The notes under the pieces are model-generated. The model was not told the DNA's origin and made no database searches. It saw only the letters and a list, made by a program, of their open reading frames with translations. The position numbers and the translations under genes were made by a program. A stretch of DNA of 8,051 bases from assembly GCA_050186055.1 (NCBI GenBank), contig JBFWYV010000240.1:1-8051 (forward strand), read 5' to 3'. This stretch comes from CAMDPA01 sp050186055 (GTDB lineage Bacteria > Pseudomonadota > Alphaproteobacteria > Rhizobiales > Hyphomicrobiaceae). Position 1 is the stretch's first letter, and every line of letters begins with the position of its first letter. This document shows, one piece after another, positions 7,480 to 8,051 of this stretch.

Positions 7480-8051
7480 ATGGTAGCCGCCGATACCAGC
7501 GAAGCCGATGCCCTGGAAAGGGGCGGAGCGTCTTACGTCGTGACCGGCGCGGGAAGTGGCCTCAACCTTGCGATTGCCAAACGGCTGCTGTCGCATGGAT
7601 GCCGGGTCTCCGCCTGGGATCTGAAGATCGACGGTCTCGAAGGGATCACCGATCCCAACCTCCGCTTCTTCAATCTCGACGTCAGGGACAAGCAGGCGCA
7701 GATCGCCGCCGCCCAGGCAACGGCGGACGCCACCGGCGGTATCGCCGGATTGGTCGCCGGCGCCGGAGTGATGACCCACGCGCCGTTTCTGGAGCTGACC
7801 GAGGAAGCATTCGACCGTACGCTGGCCATCAATCTCAAGGGCGCGATGCTCACGGTACAGTCGGTTGAGCCCCATATGCGCTCCGCCGGTCGCGGCAGCA
7901 TCGTCATGTTCTCATCCATGCTCGCACGCATCACCGGCAGCAATGCCGCGGACTACATCGCCAGCAAGGCCGGCATTCTCGGCTTCGCAAGATCGATCGC
8001 GATGGAGCTTGCGCCCGAGGGCATCCGCGTCAACACTATATCACCGGCCAT
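7480..8051 (+). CDS. Short-chain dehydrogenase/reductase (SDR), 3'-truncated by window edge
   Basis: This is the first 190 residues of a classical SDR (family length about 250), a soluble NAD(P)-dependent oxidoreductase. Visible elements are the Rossmann motif TGAGSGLN (22-29), Asp47 at the end of the second strand (suggesting NAD rather than NADP), LDVRD (66-70), AGAG (93-96) in place of the usual NNAG, Asn118, the catalytic Ser146, Tyr159 and Lys163 (YIASK), and the start of the SPxx motif at the edge. The last glycine of TGxxxGxG is asparagine here, which is unusual. The start at 7480 has GGGGAG 7 nt upstream. The gene is divergent from the UbiD-family gene across 254 nt, so shared regulation and a shared pathway are possible. 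The substrate is unknown. Confidence 0.93.
   Translation, partial: MVAADTSEADALERGGASYVVTGAGSGLNLAIAKRLLSHGCRVSAWDLKIDGLEGITDPNLRFFNLDVRDKQAQIAAAQATADATGGIAGLVAGAGVMTHAPFLELTEEAFDRTLAINLKGAMLTVQSVEPHMRSAGRGSIVMFSSMLARITGSNAADYIASKAGILGFARSIAMELAPEGIRVNTISPA

Noticed and set aside
7006..7875. A 289-codon minus-strand frame spanning the UbiD-SDR intergenic region
   Set aside because: It overlaps the coding parts of two well-supported genes and shows no domain.

Overview
This is high-GC alphaproteobacterial chromosomal DNA. The closeness of the Prs, PgeF and ABC-permease sequences to rhizobial forms, together with an intergenic fragment like those scattered through Bradyrhizobium and Rhodopseudomonas genomes, suggests Hyphomicrobiales, probably Nitrobacteraceae. 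That placement rests on recalled family sequences, not on a search. The gene content is mostly recognisable, and no CRISPR array, transposase, phage gene, rRNA or tRNA was seen.

Layout. (1) 2-1881, plus strand: the 3' part of a MacB/FtsX-type ABC permease, then a secreted DUF3299 protein in the same apparent operon. This pairing is known from a zinc-linked gene cluster; the rest of the operon would lie upstream of the window. (2) 1882-2247: a gene-free convergent region with a degenerate repeat, a direct repeat and several hairpins. (3) 2248-3234, minus: ribose-phosphate pyrophosphokinase (prs). (4) 3235-3521: the prs leader region, with a strong hairpin and an operator-like dyad. (5) 3522-4580, minus: an alanine-rich lipoprotein that appears to contain two copies of one domain. 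(6) 4777-5553, minus: pgeF, the peptidoglycan editing factor. (7) 5564-7225, minus: a UbiD-family prenylated-FMN decarboxylase ending 10 nt before pgeF, so the two are probably cotranscribed. (8) 7226-7479: a divergent intergenic region. (9) 7480-8051, plus: the first 190 codons of a short-chain dehydrogenase/reductase (SDR), cut by the window edge.

How they may work together. The permease and DUF3299 protein probably serve one envelope or metal-linked transport system. The UbiD enzyme and the divergent SDR may belong to one catabolic pathway for an aromatic or unsaturated acid, but the substrate is not readable from sequence. Prs (nucleotide precursor supply), the lipoprotein and PgeF (cell-wall quality control) look like housekeeping genes. 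The least described items are the DUF3299/permease pair and the duplicated-domain lipoprotein.
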